NCBI GenBank assembly: GCA_021796175.1
Contig: JAJYOM010000024.1
Location: 1-15,652 of the forward strand
DNA: 15,652 bases
Direction: 5' to 3'
From: Thermoplasmata archaeon
GTDB lineage: Archaea; Thermoplasmatota; Thermoplasmata; Sysuiplasmatales; Sysuiplasmataceae
This document shows, one piece after another, positions 1 to 7,514 of the stretch (position 1 is its first letter; each line of letters opens with the position of its first letter). The notes under the pieces were generated by a model. That model searched no databases. It saw only the letters and a list, made by a program, of their open reading frames with translations, and was not told the DNA's origin. The translations under genes and the position numbers were made by a program.

Positions 1-45
1 CTGAACCCCTGATCCTCGTATACATCCTTGCCGGTTTTCTGGCCA

Positions 46-53
46 TATAAATA
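46..53 (+). promoter_or_regulatory. TATA-box-like element, distal to gap
   Basis: TATAAATA is a near-ideal archaeal TATA box. Transcription would begin near 75-80, giving a leader of about 200 bases before gap. The only open frame in between (28-246) has no recognisable protein character, so either this is the distal promoter of the gap-pgk operon or it belongs to something I cannot see. The second TATA-like element at 174-184 is closer to gap. Confidence 0.4.
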
Positions 54-173
54 CCAACGCGAAACGTTTCGGACTAACGTGGATGATTATTTAACTGTTT
101 TCGCGCGCGTGAGAAGGAAGACAGCGATGCGTCAGCCATCCGGGAGAAGGTCTGCCTGGCAGGCAGCCGTGGA

Positions 174-184
174 TATATTATTAA
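174..184 (+). promoter_or_regulatory. TATA-box-like element, proximal to gap
   Basis: TATATTATTAA is AT-rich against a GC-rich background and would place the transcript start near 205, about 80 bases ahead of the chosen gap start. The predicted leader contains the inverted repeat at 212-244. Which of the two TATA-like elements is used cannot be told from sequence. Confidence 0.4.
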
Positions 185-211
185 GCGCAACATACATCCA
201 AACACGGAAAC

Positions 212-244
212 AGCGGCATCATGCCGGTCGGCGGATATGCCGCT
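212..244 (+). repeat. Inverted repeat (hairpin) in the predicted gap leader
   Basis: AGCGGCAT (212-219) and ATGCCGCT (237-244) are perfect 8-base complements around a 17-base loop. The hairpin ends 41 bases before the gap start, inside the predicted untranslated leader. It could be an operator dyad or an RNA hairpin; no T-tract follows, so it is not a classic terminator. Confidence 0.4.
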
Positions 245-285
245 GATGAACTGTTTCATCAACCAGTCCAATGGTGGTAGTGGAT

Positions 286-1305
286 ATGCCGGCGAGGATA
301 GCAGTCAACGGATTCGGGACGATAGGGAAGAGAGTGGCCAGAGCTGTCAAGCTGCAGGACGATATGGAGCTCGTGGGTGTGACAAAGACAAGGCCAACCT
401 ACGAGGCGAGCATAGCGAACAGGGAGGGAATGCCGCTCTATACCCTGGATGAGAAGCAGATGAAAGTGATGGAGGAACAGGGGTTCAGGGTGGAGGGGGT
501 GCTGCAGGATCTGCTCACGAAGGTGGACCTTGTTGTCGACTGCTCGCCAAACGGCGTCGGTGAGGAGAACAAGAAGCTGTACGAGGAGGCCGGCGTGAAA
601 GCCATATTCCAGGGAGGGGAGGAGCACGGGATAGCAGGCCTCTCATTCAATGCATTCTCCTCCTACGATCTGGCGCAGGGCAGGAAATGGGCAAGGGTCG
701 TTAGCTGCAACACGACCGGGCTGATAAGAACACTCTACCCGCTTGACCGGATGTTCAAGGTCGAAGAAGCGTTCGCAGCCATCGTGAGAAGGGGTGCGGA
801 CCCAGCGGAGGCGAAGGGGAGCGCGCTGAACGCGGTCGAACCGTCGCTCCATCTGCCGACACATCACGGTACAGATGTCAGGACAGTGTTGCCCGGCCTC
901 AACATAAGCACAATGGCGGTCAAGGTGCCAACAACAAACATGCACGTCCACTGCATACATGCAAAGCTCAGGAAGAAAGGCGTGAAGACATCGGATGTCC
1001 TGTCCCTCTGGGATCAGATGCCGAGGATAAGGTTCGTGAGCGGCAAGCACGGCATCAGGACAAGCGGACAGATCATGGAGATTGCAAGAGACCTCGGCAG
1101 GCACAGCGGTGATTTTGCGGAAACAATTGTCTGGGAGGACGGCACGCACATTGACGGCGAATCCCTCTACTACTACCAGGCAGTCCACCAGGAAAGCGAT
1201 GTCATTCCTGAGAATATAGACTGCATAAGGTCGATGATGGAAATGGAAAAGGACGCCTCCCGGAGCATAAGGAAGACAGACAGGTCGCTTGGCATCGGAA
1301 AGTGA
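286..1305 (+). CDS. gap: Glyceraldehyde-3-phosphate dehydrogenase, archaeal class II (phosphorylating)
   Basis: This cytoplasmic enzyme interconverts glyceraldehyde 3-phosphate and 1,3-bisphosphoglycerate with NAD(P)+. Residues 1-20 hold the Rossmann dinucleotide motif (AVNGFGTIGKRVA), and the catalytic cysteine is C141 in SCNTTG, the archaeal form of the signature. The length of 340 residues fits the family. An ATG at 271 is in frame, but I prefer the ATG at 286: the protein then begins just before the Rossmann strand, and GGTGG at 273-277 sits about 8 bases upstream as a ribosome binding site. pgk starts 4 bases after the stop, so the two are an operon performing consecutive steps. In relatives that degrade glucose by non-phosphorylating Entner-Doudoroff routes, this pair serves gluconeogenesis; that role is inferred here. 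Confidence 0.95.
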   Translation: MPARIAVNGFGTIGKRVARAVKLQDDMELVGVTKTRPTYEASIANREGMPLYTLDEKQMKVMEEQGFRVEGVLQDLLTKVDLVVDCSPNGVGEENKKLYEEAGVKAIFQGGEEHGIAGLSFNAFSSYDLAQGRKWARVVSCNTTGLIRTLYPLDRMFKVEEAFAAIVRRGADPAEAKGSALNAVEPSLHLPTHHGTDVRTVLPGLNISTMAVKVPTTNMHVHCIHAKLRKKGVKTSDVLSLWDQMPRIRFVSGKHGIRTSGQIMEIARDLGRHSGDFAETIVWEDGTHIDGESLYYYQAVHQESDVIPENIDCIRSMMEMEKDASRSIRKTDRSLGIGK

Positions 1306-1309
1306 AGAA

Positions 1310-2551
1310 ATGCTGCTTGACGGCGTGAAGACGCTCGACTCTTTTGACCCGTCTGGAAGGAAAATACTGCTGCGGGTCGACATCAACTCGCCCGTGAACA
1401 GGAATACACTCAAGCTGGAGGGTGCGGCAAAAATCGAAGCAGCCACCATAACTGCGAGGGAGCTTCTTGACAGGGGGGCTGCAGTTGTCATGCTCGCCCA
1501 CCAGGGAAGGCCTGGCGACTATGACTTCATCTCACTTCAGAGCCACTGTGAGGCAATGAAGGCATCAATGGCCGGCAATCTCGAGTTTGTGCAGGACATC
1601 TGCGGCCAGCAGGCGCGATCAGCAATAAAGAGGCTGGAGCCCGGAAAGGCGCTGCTGCTCGAAAATGTCAGGCAGCTGGACTATGAGCAGAAGAGCGGTA
1701 CCGCGGCGGAACATTCCAGAACGGAGCTGGTGACTTCGCTCTCCCCTTACTTCGACTATTTTATCAACGACGCTTTTGCAGCCATTCACAGATCGCACTG
1801 CTCAATGGTTGGTTTCACTGCAACACTGCCCTCAGCCGCAGGCAGGCTCATGGAAAGTGAGCTGATACACCTATCCCCCCTCCTCGACAATCCAAAGAAG
1901 CCTGCTGTCTACGTGTTCGGCGGAAAGAAGTTCGGTGATTTTCTGCCCACGCTGCGCTCCGTTGCCGAGAGCGGAAAGGTGGACCGGGTACTGCTGACAG
2001 GCTACCTCGCAATATCCTTCCTCGTTGCAGCTGGAGTGCGGATTGACGGCGCCACCGAGTCAGCCGTAAGGGAGGAGGCTGGCAGCGTCTACTTCCATGA
2101 TGCGGCAAAACTCACCGGCACCGGCACGAAGATAGTCCTTCCATCAGACATGGGATTTGACATTGGAGGGAACAGGGTTGACATGGAAATAGGCGAATGG
2201 CCGGAGGACGGCAGGGCGCTTGACATAGGTGCAAGGACTGCAGGAGAATACAGCAGGATAATATCCGGAGCTGGAACTGTTTTTATTTCCGGACCGCCCG
2301 GCGTCTATGAAAGGGAGCAGTTTGCCGCCGGTACACGAATTCTCTTCGAGGCTGCAACCCGCCCCGGAATATACAGTGTCATAGGCGGCGGGCATACTTC
2401 GGCGGCAGCCCGGAAACTCGGCTTCGACAGGAAAGTCTCGTACTTGAGCACCGGTGGAGGCGCGCTCGAGGCACTCATCACAGGAAAGAGGATCGCAGTC
2501 CTCGACTGCCTCAGGGACAGCGCTGCAAAATTCCGGGGCAGGTTCAGGTAG
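1310..2551 (+). CDS. pgk: Phosphoglycerate kinase
   Basis: It transfers phosphate between 1,3-bisphosphoglycerate and ADP, the step next to GAPDH. The 413-residue protein has the expected landmarks in order: RVDINSPV (22-29), AHQGRPG (63-69), ENVRQ (118-122), FINDAFAAIHRSHCSMVGF (151-169), GGKKFGD (204-210), SGPPGVYE (327-334), the GGGHTS loop (359-364) and STGGGA (380-385). A TTG at 1289 is in frame but overlaps gap; the ATG at 1310 is preferred because it follows the gap stop by 4 bases and the protein then starts at the usual place relative to RVDINSPV. It ends 3 bases before the stop of the convergent phosphoribosyltransferase gene, leaving no room for a separate terminator. Confidence 0.95.
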   Translation: MLLDGVKTLDSFDPSGRKILLRVDINSPVNRNTLKLEGAAKIEAATITARELLDRGAAVVMLAHQGRPGDYDFISLQSHCEAMKASMAGNLEFVQDICGQQARSAIKRLEPGKALLLENVRQLDYEQKSGTAAEHSRTELVTSLSPYFDYFINDAFAAIHRSHCSMVGFTATLPSAAGRLMESELIHLSPLLDNPKKPAVYVFGGKKFGDFLPTLRSVAESGKVDRVLLTGYLAISFLVAAGVRIDGATESAVREEAGSVYFHDAAKLTGTGTKIVLPSDMGFDIGGNRVDMEIGEWPEDGRALDIGARTAGEYSRIISGAGTVFISGPPGVYEREQFAAGTRILFEAATRPGIYSVIGGGHTSAAARKLGFDRKVSYLSTGGGALEALITGKRIAVLDCLRDSAAKFRGRFR

Positions 2552-2554
2552 TCT

Positions 2555-3235
2555 TCACCTGCGCTTCTTCTCCTTTTCCTCCACCAGGACGCTCCATTTG
2601 CCCTCAATCTGCCTCACAAGACCAAGTATCTCCAGCCTCGACAGAGTCCGGCCGAGTCTGCCTTCTGTCATTATGATGCCGTGATTCTTCCTCAGCAGGG
2701 ATGCTATCTCCCTCTCCGGCGACGGCTCTTCAGCCAGTATCTCCCTGATGAATGTGCTCATGTCCTCGTAGTAGTTCCACGGGAATACGAACCATGTCCA
2801 TTTGTCCTTGTCAACCTCGCTTGCATAATAGTCCGGGACAAAGCTCGAGTGATTGATGTGCAGCATGGTCGCAGTCCTGATGCCGCCCGGCGACAGTGTT
2901 TTTGCGTGATCGTGGGCAAGCCGCAGGCTGTCACCTGTATCAGTGATGTCATCGACTATCAGAATATTCCTTCCTGACAGATCCTCCTGCAGCTCACCGA
3001 CCAGCCTGGCCTTTCCGTCCCTGGATGCAGTGACACCCCAGTGCTGCGTCTTGAGCGATATCAGGTTCTTGGTGACGAGTTCGTCGCAGACAAGCCTGGC
3101 TGGCACCCAGCCGCCTCTGGCAAGGCCGATTACTGCATCCGGCCTGTAACCGCTGTCGACAATCATGCGTCCGAGACTGGAACACCAATCGGCTATTTCG
3201 TCCCATGTGACCAGTTTTGCTGGAATAGACCTCAT
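2555..3235 (-). CDS. Phosphoribosyltransferase with C-terminal winged-helix-like domain
   Basis: This is a type I phosphoribosyltransferase of 226 residues. The PRPP-binding motif is ILIVDDITDTGDS (91-103) and the pyrophosphate-binding loop is LARGGW (38-43). The family uses PRPP to salvage a purine base or similar acceptor; the true substrate cannot be read here. Residues from about 165 to 217 go beyond the catalytic domain and look like a helix-turn-helix/winged helix (REIASLLRKNHGIIMTEGRL, then SRLEILGLVRQIEGKWSVL), followed by a charged tail EEKEKKRR. That suggests either a fused nucleic-acid-binding or regulatory domain, or a lineage-specific oligomerisation tail. The ATG at 3235 has a G-rich stretch about 8 bases upstream. 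The gene diverges from the PRC-barrel gene. Confidence 0.85.
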   Translation of the reverse strand: MRSIPAKLVTWDEIADWCSSLGRMIVDSGYRPDAVIGLARGGWVPARLVCDELVTKNLISLKTQHWGVTASRDGKARLVGELQEDLSGRNILIVDDITDTGDSLRLAHDHAKTLSPGGIRTATMLHINHSSFVPDYYASEVDKDKWTWFVFPWNYYEDMSTFIREILAEEPSPEREIASLLRKNHGIIMTEGRLGRTLSRLEILGLVRQIEGKWSVLVEEKEKKRR

Positions 3236-3275
3236 GCTTAATGCCCCCGGCAGTCAGGAGAACAGTGAATCACGG

Positions 3276-3284
3276 ACTTAAAAC
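3276..3284 (-). promoter_or_regulatory. TATA-like element of the phosphoribosyltransferase gene
   Basis: On the minus strand this reads GTTTTAAGT, about 42-49 bases ahead of the ATG at 3235, which leaves a short leader of roughly 20 bases. It lies in the 143-base divergent spacer shared with the PRC-barrel gene. Confidence 0.4.
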
Positions 3285-3321
3285 ATGGCCCTGCAAAGCA
3301 GGCGGCCGCCTAAACAAATGA

Positions 3322-3330
3322 TTAAATATT
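3322..3330 (+). promoter_or_regulatory. TATA box of the PRC-barrel gene
   Basis: TTAAATATT stands out in a GC-rich spacer and predicts a transcript start near 3350, about 28 bases ahead of the ATG at 3379. GAGAGG at 3365-3370 then provides the ribosome binding site. Confidence 0.55.
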
Positions 3331-3378
3331 GTCGGGCGGCTATTGCCCAAGCATAGCTTTTACAGAGAGGATGGCCAG

Positions 3379-3627
3379 ATGGATTCCACAAGGAAGTTCA
3401 TAACCGAGCTCAAGGGCAAGACAGTGATGACAGAGGATGGGCAGATACTTGGACTCATAGACAATTTCATCGTGGAGACAGCGACCGGCGAGATAGAGAA
3501 CGTGCTTGTCATACCGGCAGAGGAAATAGAGCCAAGGCTGTTCAGAACGGATGATCAGGGAAGGCTGGTCCTGCCCTTCAGTGAAATGAGGGCTGTGAAA
3601 GACGTGGTCGTAATGAACATGAAGTGA
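3379..3627 (+). CDS. Small PRC-barrel domain protein
   Basis: The 82-residue product is essentially one PRC-barrel: a first strand with LKGKTVMTEDGQILGLI (9-25), a middle EIENVLVIPAEEI, and a closing LVLPFSEMRAVKDVVVM. Stand-alone PRC-barrel proteins of this size are common in archaea and are thought to bind RNA or partner proteins; the specific role is unknown. The in-frame TTG at 3343 was rejected because GAGAGG sits 8 bases before the ATG at 3379 and the fold starts right after it. The gene converges on the C39-like peptidase gene with a 13-base gap. Confidence 0.85.
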   Translation: MDSTRKFITELKGKTVMTEDGQILGLIDNFIVETATGEIENVLVIPAEEIEPRLFRTDDQGRLVLPFSEMRAVKDVVVMNMK

Positions 3628-3640
3628 GGGCCCGGCGCAG

Positions 3641-4306
3641 TCAGCGGCCATTCGCCCTGTCAAAAACCGAGACTATAGTTTTTTCTCCCCTGAAACCCGA
3701 TATCCTGTTGAATTCGGCGGAGCCGAAACTGCTGCCACCAGCCGAATCCAGAGGATTGTTTATTGTGAATGTGCCGTCCTCCACGCCGGTGAAGACCACC
3801 CAGTGGGGAGCGTCGTCGTCTCCAAGCTCCTTCGCGTTGGTGAGCACTATGGGAATGCCGCCTCCCTCGATCGTTGTCCTGACAGTATCGATTGATATGT
3901 CTTCCCTCCTGCTCTCCACCAGTCCCATTCCCAGCACTCTCTCCCTTCTCTCAAAATAGAGGTTCCTGAATTGTTCGAACTGGTTCGGGTTCAGCCTCTC
4001 CTTTATCCTGGGCATGAAGTCTATGTCCCCGGAGTTGGTTGTAACCTCAACGCGGTATCCCCTGCTCACAAGCGGAAATGAAAGGCCGTAGCGGCCCATT
4101 CCCAGTGCAAGAACAGACGTTCCCTCCCTCCAGATGTCTATCTCGGCATTCCTGTTCAGGACGAAGCCCGGATCGAAGTGCCCCAGGACCATGAGTATGC
4201 ATGCTGACCCGCAGCTGAAGTCGAGTGTCTGCCTGTAGAACGGTACGTCTGTCCTGGCCATCCGTGGACGGTAGAGGCACCATGATGATAAGCGTGACGC
4301 TTTCAT
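3641..4306 (-). CDS. C39-like cysteine peptidase family protein
   Basis: The 221-residue protein has a papain/C39-like arrangement: Q26 and C32 in FYRQTLDFSCGSAC, H168 in DDDAPHWVVFTGVEDGTF, then N183/N184 or D187 in INNPLD as the candidate third residue. There is no signal peptide or membrane segment, so it should act in the cytoplasm. Bacterial C39 domains cut leader peptides at Gly-Gly sites during ABC-mediated peptide export; stand-alone members have varied or unknown roles. The ATG at 4306 lies 2 bases after the stop of the upstream ATPase gene, implying translational coupling. The frame is open further upstream, but that part overlaps the ATPase gene. A second in-frame ATG at 4261, giving 206 residues and starting MARTDVPFYRQ, is an alternative start. 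Family assignment is from motif spacing. Confidence 0.7.
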   Translation of the reverse strand: MKASRLSSWCLYRPRMARTDVPFYRQTLDFSCGSACILMVLGHFDPGFVLNRNAEIDIWREGTSVLALGMGRYGLSFPLVSRGYRVEVTTNSGDIDFMPRIKERLNPNQFEQFRNLYFERRERVLGMGLVESRREDISIDTVRTTIEGGGIPIVLTNAKELGDDDAPHWVVFTGVEDGTFTINNPLDSAGGSSFGSAEFNRISGFRGEKTIVSVFDRANGR

Positions 4307-4308
4307 GT

Positions 4309-5316
4309 TCAGTTTATTGCCTTGTCTTCGAGTTCCTCTGCAAAATGGCAGGCGACAGTGTGGCCGTTGACAAATCCGCGGAGCACAGGTTCCTCCGTCC
4401 TGCATCTGTCCCTGACGAAGGGACACCTGCCTGCAAACCTGCAACCGGGTGGCGGGGAAACAAGCGTGGGTATCTCTCCCTTTATCCTGAACCTGAACTT
4501 CCTCCGCACCGGGTCGGGCACCGGCACAGACAGCAGCAGCGCCCTGGTGTAGGGGTGCAGCGGTTTCTCCATCACATCCCTGACCTTTCCCACTTCCATA
4601 ACCTTGCCGAGATACATTATTGCCACTGTATCTGAAATGTAGCGGACAGCGCCGATGTTGTGGGATATGAAAAGGTATGTCAGGTTCCTTTCCTTCTGCA
4701 GATCTATCAGCCTGTTGAGTATCTGTGCCTGAACGGCAACATCAAGTGCGCTTGTTGGCTCATCCAGCACGATCATCTCCGGGTCGAGTATCAGCGCCCT
4801 CGCAAGTGATATCCTCTGCCTTCCCCCGCCGCTGAACTCATGCGGATACAGTTCGACGCTTCTCTCCGGCAGGCCCACATCAATGAGCACCTTTTCCACC
4901 CTCTCCATTATGGCTGCCTTTTCCCTTACTCCGGCTGCCATGAGCGGTTCGCCGACAATTCTCCAGACCTTCAGCCTTGGATTAAGTGAGGTTATCGGAT
5001 CCTGGAATACTATCTGAACATGGTGCCTCCACCTGCGGAGCTCTTCGCCGCTCAGGCCACTCACATCTATGCCGTCATAGATCAGGGAGCCTGAAGTGGG
5101 TGCAAGCAGCTTGGCGGCAATCCAGCCGAATGTCGTCTTGCCAGATCCGCTTTCGCCTATCAGCCCCATGACCTCTCCCCTGTGTATTGTCAGTGAGACG
5201 TCGTCAACGGCGTGCACCTTCTTTGGCCTGCTCCTGCTGATTGTCTCGGTAATGCTCTTCTGAAGAGTGAAGTGTTTCACCATGTGCCTGGACTGAAACA
5301 GCACATCGTCATCCAA
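4309..5316 (-). CDS. oppF: Oligopeptide/dipeptide ABC transporter ATPase, OppF/DppF type
   Basis: A cytoplasmic ATPase of 335 residues that would pair with the gene just upstream to drive an Opp/Dpp-type transporter. Walker A is GESGSGKT (54-61), the Q-loop is VFQDP (Q105), the signature is FSGGGRQR (161-168), Walker B is MIVLDE (181-186) and the switch histidine is H219. The C-terminal family extension carries C292, C298, C305 and C323, a cysteine set that binds an iron-sulfur cluster in some family members. The signature has glycine where Opp-type proteins usually have glutamine (FSGGQ). The start is taken as TTG at 5316, immediately after the oppD stop, with a GGGGG run about 10 bases upstream; the ATG at 5283 is the alternative. 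Substrate is not predictable, and no permease gene is present. Confidence 0.88.
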   Translation of the reverse strand: MDDDVLFQSRHMVKHFTLQKSITETISRSRPKKVHAVDDVSLTIHRGEVMGLIGESGSGKTTFGWIAAKLLAPTSGSLIYDGIDVSGLSGEELRRWRHHVQIVFQDPITSLNPRLKVWRIVGEPLMAAGVREKAAIMERVEKVLIDVGLPERSVELYPHEFSGGGRQRISLARALILDPEMIVLDEPTSALDVAVQAQILNRLIDLQKERNLTYLFISHNIGAVRYISDTVAIMYLGKVMEVGKVRDVMEKPLHPYTRALLLSVPVPDPVRRKFRFRIKGEIPTLVSPPPGCRFAGRCPFVRDRCRTEEPVLRGFVNGHTVACHFAEELEDKAIN

Positions 5317-6435
5317 TCATGCTGCCCCCTTCCGGTTGAGATAGCATGAAACCAGGTGGCCGTCGCCGAGGTCTATGGTATCAGGCATAGCTGTCGCACA
5401 TATGTCCATAGCCGACTCGCATCTGCCTCTGAAAGGACAGCCGGTGGGGAGGCGCGTCAGGTTTGGGACCGCGCCCTTCAGCGTTGGAAGCTTTCCATCC
5501 GTCTTGTATCCGTGGGGGAAGGATCTGAGGAGTGACTGTGTATACGGATGGCAAGGTTTGCTGAATACGTCCGCCGCCTTTCCGATCTCAACGAGATTAC
5601 CGGCATACATTACACCTATCCTGTCTGCTATTTCCGCAACAACGCCGAGGTCGTGGCTGATAAACAGGATTGAAGTGTGCACCTCTTCAATCAGATCCTT
5701 CATCAGGGAGAGCACCTGAGCCTGTATGGTGACGTCAAGTGCGCTTGTGGGCTCATCTGCAATCATGAGCCTGGGCTGTTCGGAAAGTGCCATGGCGATC
5801 ATTATCCTCTGTCTCATGCCCCCCGAAAGCTCGTGCGGGTACAGCCGGAGTATGTGCTCGGGATCGTTTATCCTCACCATGGAGAGGAACTCGACCACTT
5901 CTGCCATGAGCTCCTTCCTGTCGAATTCAATGTCCCCGAACCGGTTCCTGCGTGTTGTAGCTGTCACTTCCCGGAGGGGGTGCGAAACAGGAGGCTTTGG
6001 CTCGTTGTAGTCATGCGGCTCCGCTGCGGATGTCGCCTCCATACCGGCCTCCCGCATTTTCCTTACCTTGATCGCCTCAACGACCTGATCGAATATCCTG
6101 AAAGAAGGGTTGAGTGAGTTTATCGGCTCCTGGAAAATCATTGCTATTCCGGTGCCACGGTACTTCGGCACTTCCTTATTCCGGAGGGAAAGCATGTCTG
6201 TGCCTTCGAATCTGATCTCGCCGCCGACGACCTGTGCAGGCGGTTCAGGCAGAAGGCGTGGTATTGAGTGTGCAAGCGTACTTTTCCCGCAGCCTGTCTC
6301 TCCCACTATGCCGACAACCTCGCCCCTTTCCATGTCGAGGTTGATATGGTTGACAGCCCTTACGGCACCGGAGGGTGTATTGTAACAAATCTGGAGGTCC
6401 CTTACGGAGAGAAGAGGGATGCCATTCGATGTCAT
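5317..6435 (-). CDS. oppD: Oligopeptide/dipeptide ABC transporter ATPase, OppD/DppD type
   Basis: First gene of a minus-strand operon with oppF and the C39-like peptidase. The 372-residue protein has Walker A GETGCGKS (45-52), Q-loop MIFQEP (Q102), signature LSGGMRQR (203-210), Walker B LMIADE (223-228) and switch H261. C333, C339, C346 and C364 form the C-terminal cysteine set typical of the family. Between the Q-loop and the signature there is an unusual, poorly conserved-looking stretch (about 127-172, rich in Ala, Glu, Pro, Thr and Arg) that lengthens the helical subdomain. The ATG at 6435 has only a weak Shine-Dalgarno sequence; a TATA-like box lies 33-42 bases upstream. No transporter permease or substrate-binding protein is found on either side. 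Confidence 0.9.
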   Translation of the reverse strand: MTSNGIPLLSVRDLQICYNTPSGAVRAVNHINLDMERGEVVGIVGETGCGKSTLAHSIPRLLPEPPAQVVGGEIRFEGTDMLSLRNKEVPKYRGTGIAMIFQEPINSLNPSFRIFDQVVEAIKVRKMREAGMEATSAAEPHDYNEPKPPVSHPLREVTATTRRNRFGDIEFDRKELMAEVVEFLSMVRINDPEHILRLYPHELSGGMRQRIMIAMALSEQPRLMIADEPTSALDVTIQAQVLSLMKDLIEEVHTSILFISHDLGVVAEIADRIGVMYAGNLVEIGKAADVFSKPCHPYTQSLLRSFPHGYKTDGKLPTLKGAVPNLTRLPTGCPFRGRCESAMDICATAMPDTIDLGDGHLVSCYLNRKGAA

Positions 6436-6467
6436 TTAATGTCCCGGCAGTGCAGTTTATCCATTTC

Positions 6468-6477
6468 AAATATTAAT
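6468..6477 (-). promoter_or_regulatory. TATA-like element of the oppD-oppF-peptidase unit
   Basis: The minus strand reads ATTAATATTT, 33-42 bases before the oppD ATG. It predicts a transcript starting about 10 bases ahead of the coding sequence. This argues that the two ATPase genes are transcribed on their own rather than as the tail of a longer operon. Confidence 0.5.
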
Positions 6478-6863
6478 TGTATTCCCAGATAACCGCTCCA
6501 CGGCGGCAGCCTGATCACAGGAGTGGTATGCGATGCATCTGCAGAACTTCCGAAAATAATCATGAAACGGGTGCGCTAATGCTGCATTTGTCAAAATGCA
6601 TGATGATGCAGTTGCCGGGGTTCAACCCTGCAGTTCCTGCCGAGGTATGGCTGTTTGAATAAAGAAGCCGATACCTTCAGCAGCAGTTCCGTAACTCGTC
6701 AGCCTGTTGAAAACAGCTATTATTGATCAGGCAACTGCTGTGTTTGAAAGCAACTACTGAGTGTTTGGGGGTGAACATCTATGCGCAATGCAATTTGCTT
6801 CTCGAATATGTGCCATGGAAGGAATGGTGAGTGCAAATGGAGGAAAGGTGGAATACAGGGAGA
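6478..6863. other. Intergenic stretch without a recognisable gene
   Basis: Open frames here are short and lack protein-like composition. I see no tRNA, rRNA or strong promoter. GGGGTTCAACCC at 6617-6628 is a small self-complementary motif; it was checked as a tRNA arm and rejected. This is where permease genes for the adjacent ATPases might have been expected. Confidence 0.5.
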
Positions 6864-7017
6864 ATGGTGTGGGCTGGAAAGAACAGGACCAGGGTCTGTT
6901 TCCTCATCGGGGACGCTGCTGCTGGCATCACTGGTTCTGTCGCCTGTGACAAAGGGAACGGTACGGGCAAAATATTCTACAGGTCTGGTGATTACGCATT
7001 GCGGAATGCTAGGCTAA
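6864..7017 (+). pseudogene. Frameshifted signal-peptide remnant of a secreted protein gene
   Basis: An ATG at 6864 (MVWAGKNRTRV...) opens a frame that, with one base removed from the GGGG run at 6909-6912, continues as a good secretion signal: hydrophobic GTLLLASLVLSPVT, then KGTVRA as a possible cleavage region and YSTG after it. The layout matches the signal peptide of the large surface protein at 13046, which also starts with Met, a Trp within two residues, then basic residues, a hydrophobic core and an ...RA cleavage site. The shifted frame stops at 7015-7017, so at most a leader fragment remains. This is pattern-based inference; the similarity is short. Confidence 0.35.
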
Positions 7018-7514
7018 AAGTGGGACGACACCATGAAATAATTCGCCATAAATGGATGCAAGACAGGTGTAATCCAGACTGGTCGGGATTCAGGAGAACT
7101 TCAGAGCTTACAGCATTAAGCCGCAGGGGACATTGAGCTTGAGTAGAATGCCCGAACCATTTCCCTTCTTGACTGAGTATGTGTGTGTACAACAAAGGTT
7201 CGCCTCCGATATGCGTTGCACCAGAAAAAAGACTGACTCAATTTGATCGCTGATAGCTATTCTGATAGCCATTTCGAATGATTGTCCGCAATGCCATGCG
7301 CATCAAATTCCATCACGTCGCCAACGTGACAAGTCTCAAGTGCAGTTCATAACCGGAGCCCAATGAAGTGGCATTCATGCCATGACTGCATCTGCCGCGT
7401 GTCATTCCCCGCCTTTCAAGTCCGTTCGGTCGAAACGCCAATCAGAGTGCATGAGTAGAATATCGCTGCAAGCTACGGGAATGTAAGCATGCAATTGCCC
7501 GGGATGGCTAACTC
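7018..7514. other. Gene-free stretch
   Basis: About 500 bases with no convincing reading frame on either strand. The ORFs present are short, rich in Cys, His, Arg and Trp, and lack family motifs. The composition resembles decayed coding DNA. I see no tRNA-like or CRISPR-like structure. Confidence 0.5.

Noticed and set aside
28..246. 72-codon open frame ahead of gap
   Set aside because: Arg- and Gln-rich translation with no motif, no ribosome binding site at its start, and overlap with TATA-like and hairpin elements; treated as leader DNA.
643..1491. 282-codon minus-strand frame under gap and pgk
   Set aside because: Antisense shadow of two unmistakable glycolytic genes; Cys/His/Pro-rich translation without any family motif.
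6610..6640. GGTTCAACCC as a tRNA T-loop
   Set aside because: The stem on either side is not complementary and no cloverleaf can be formed.
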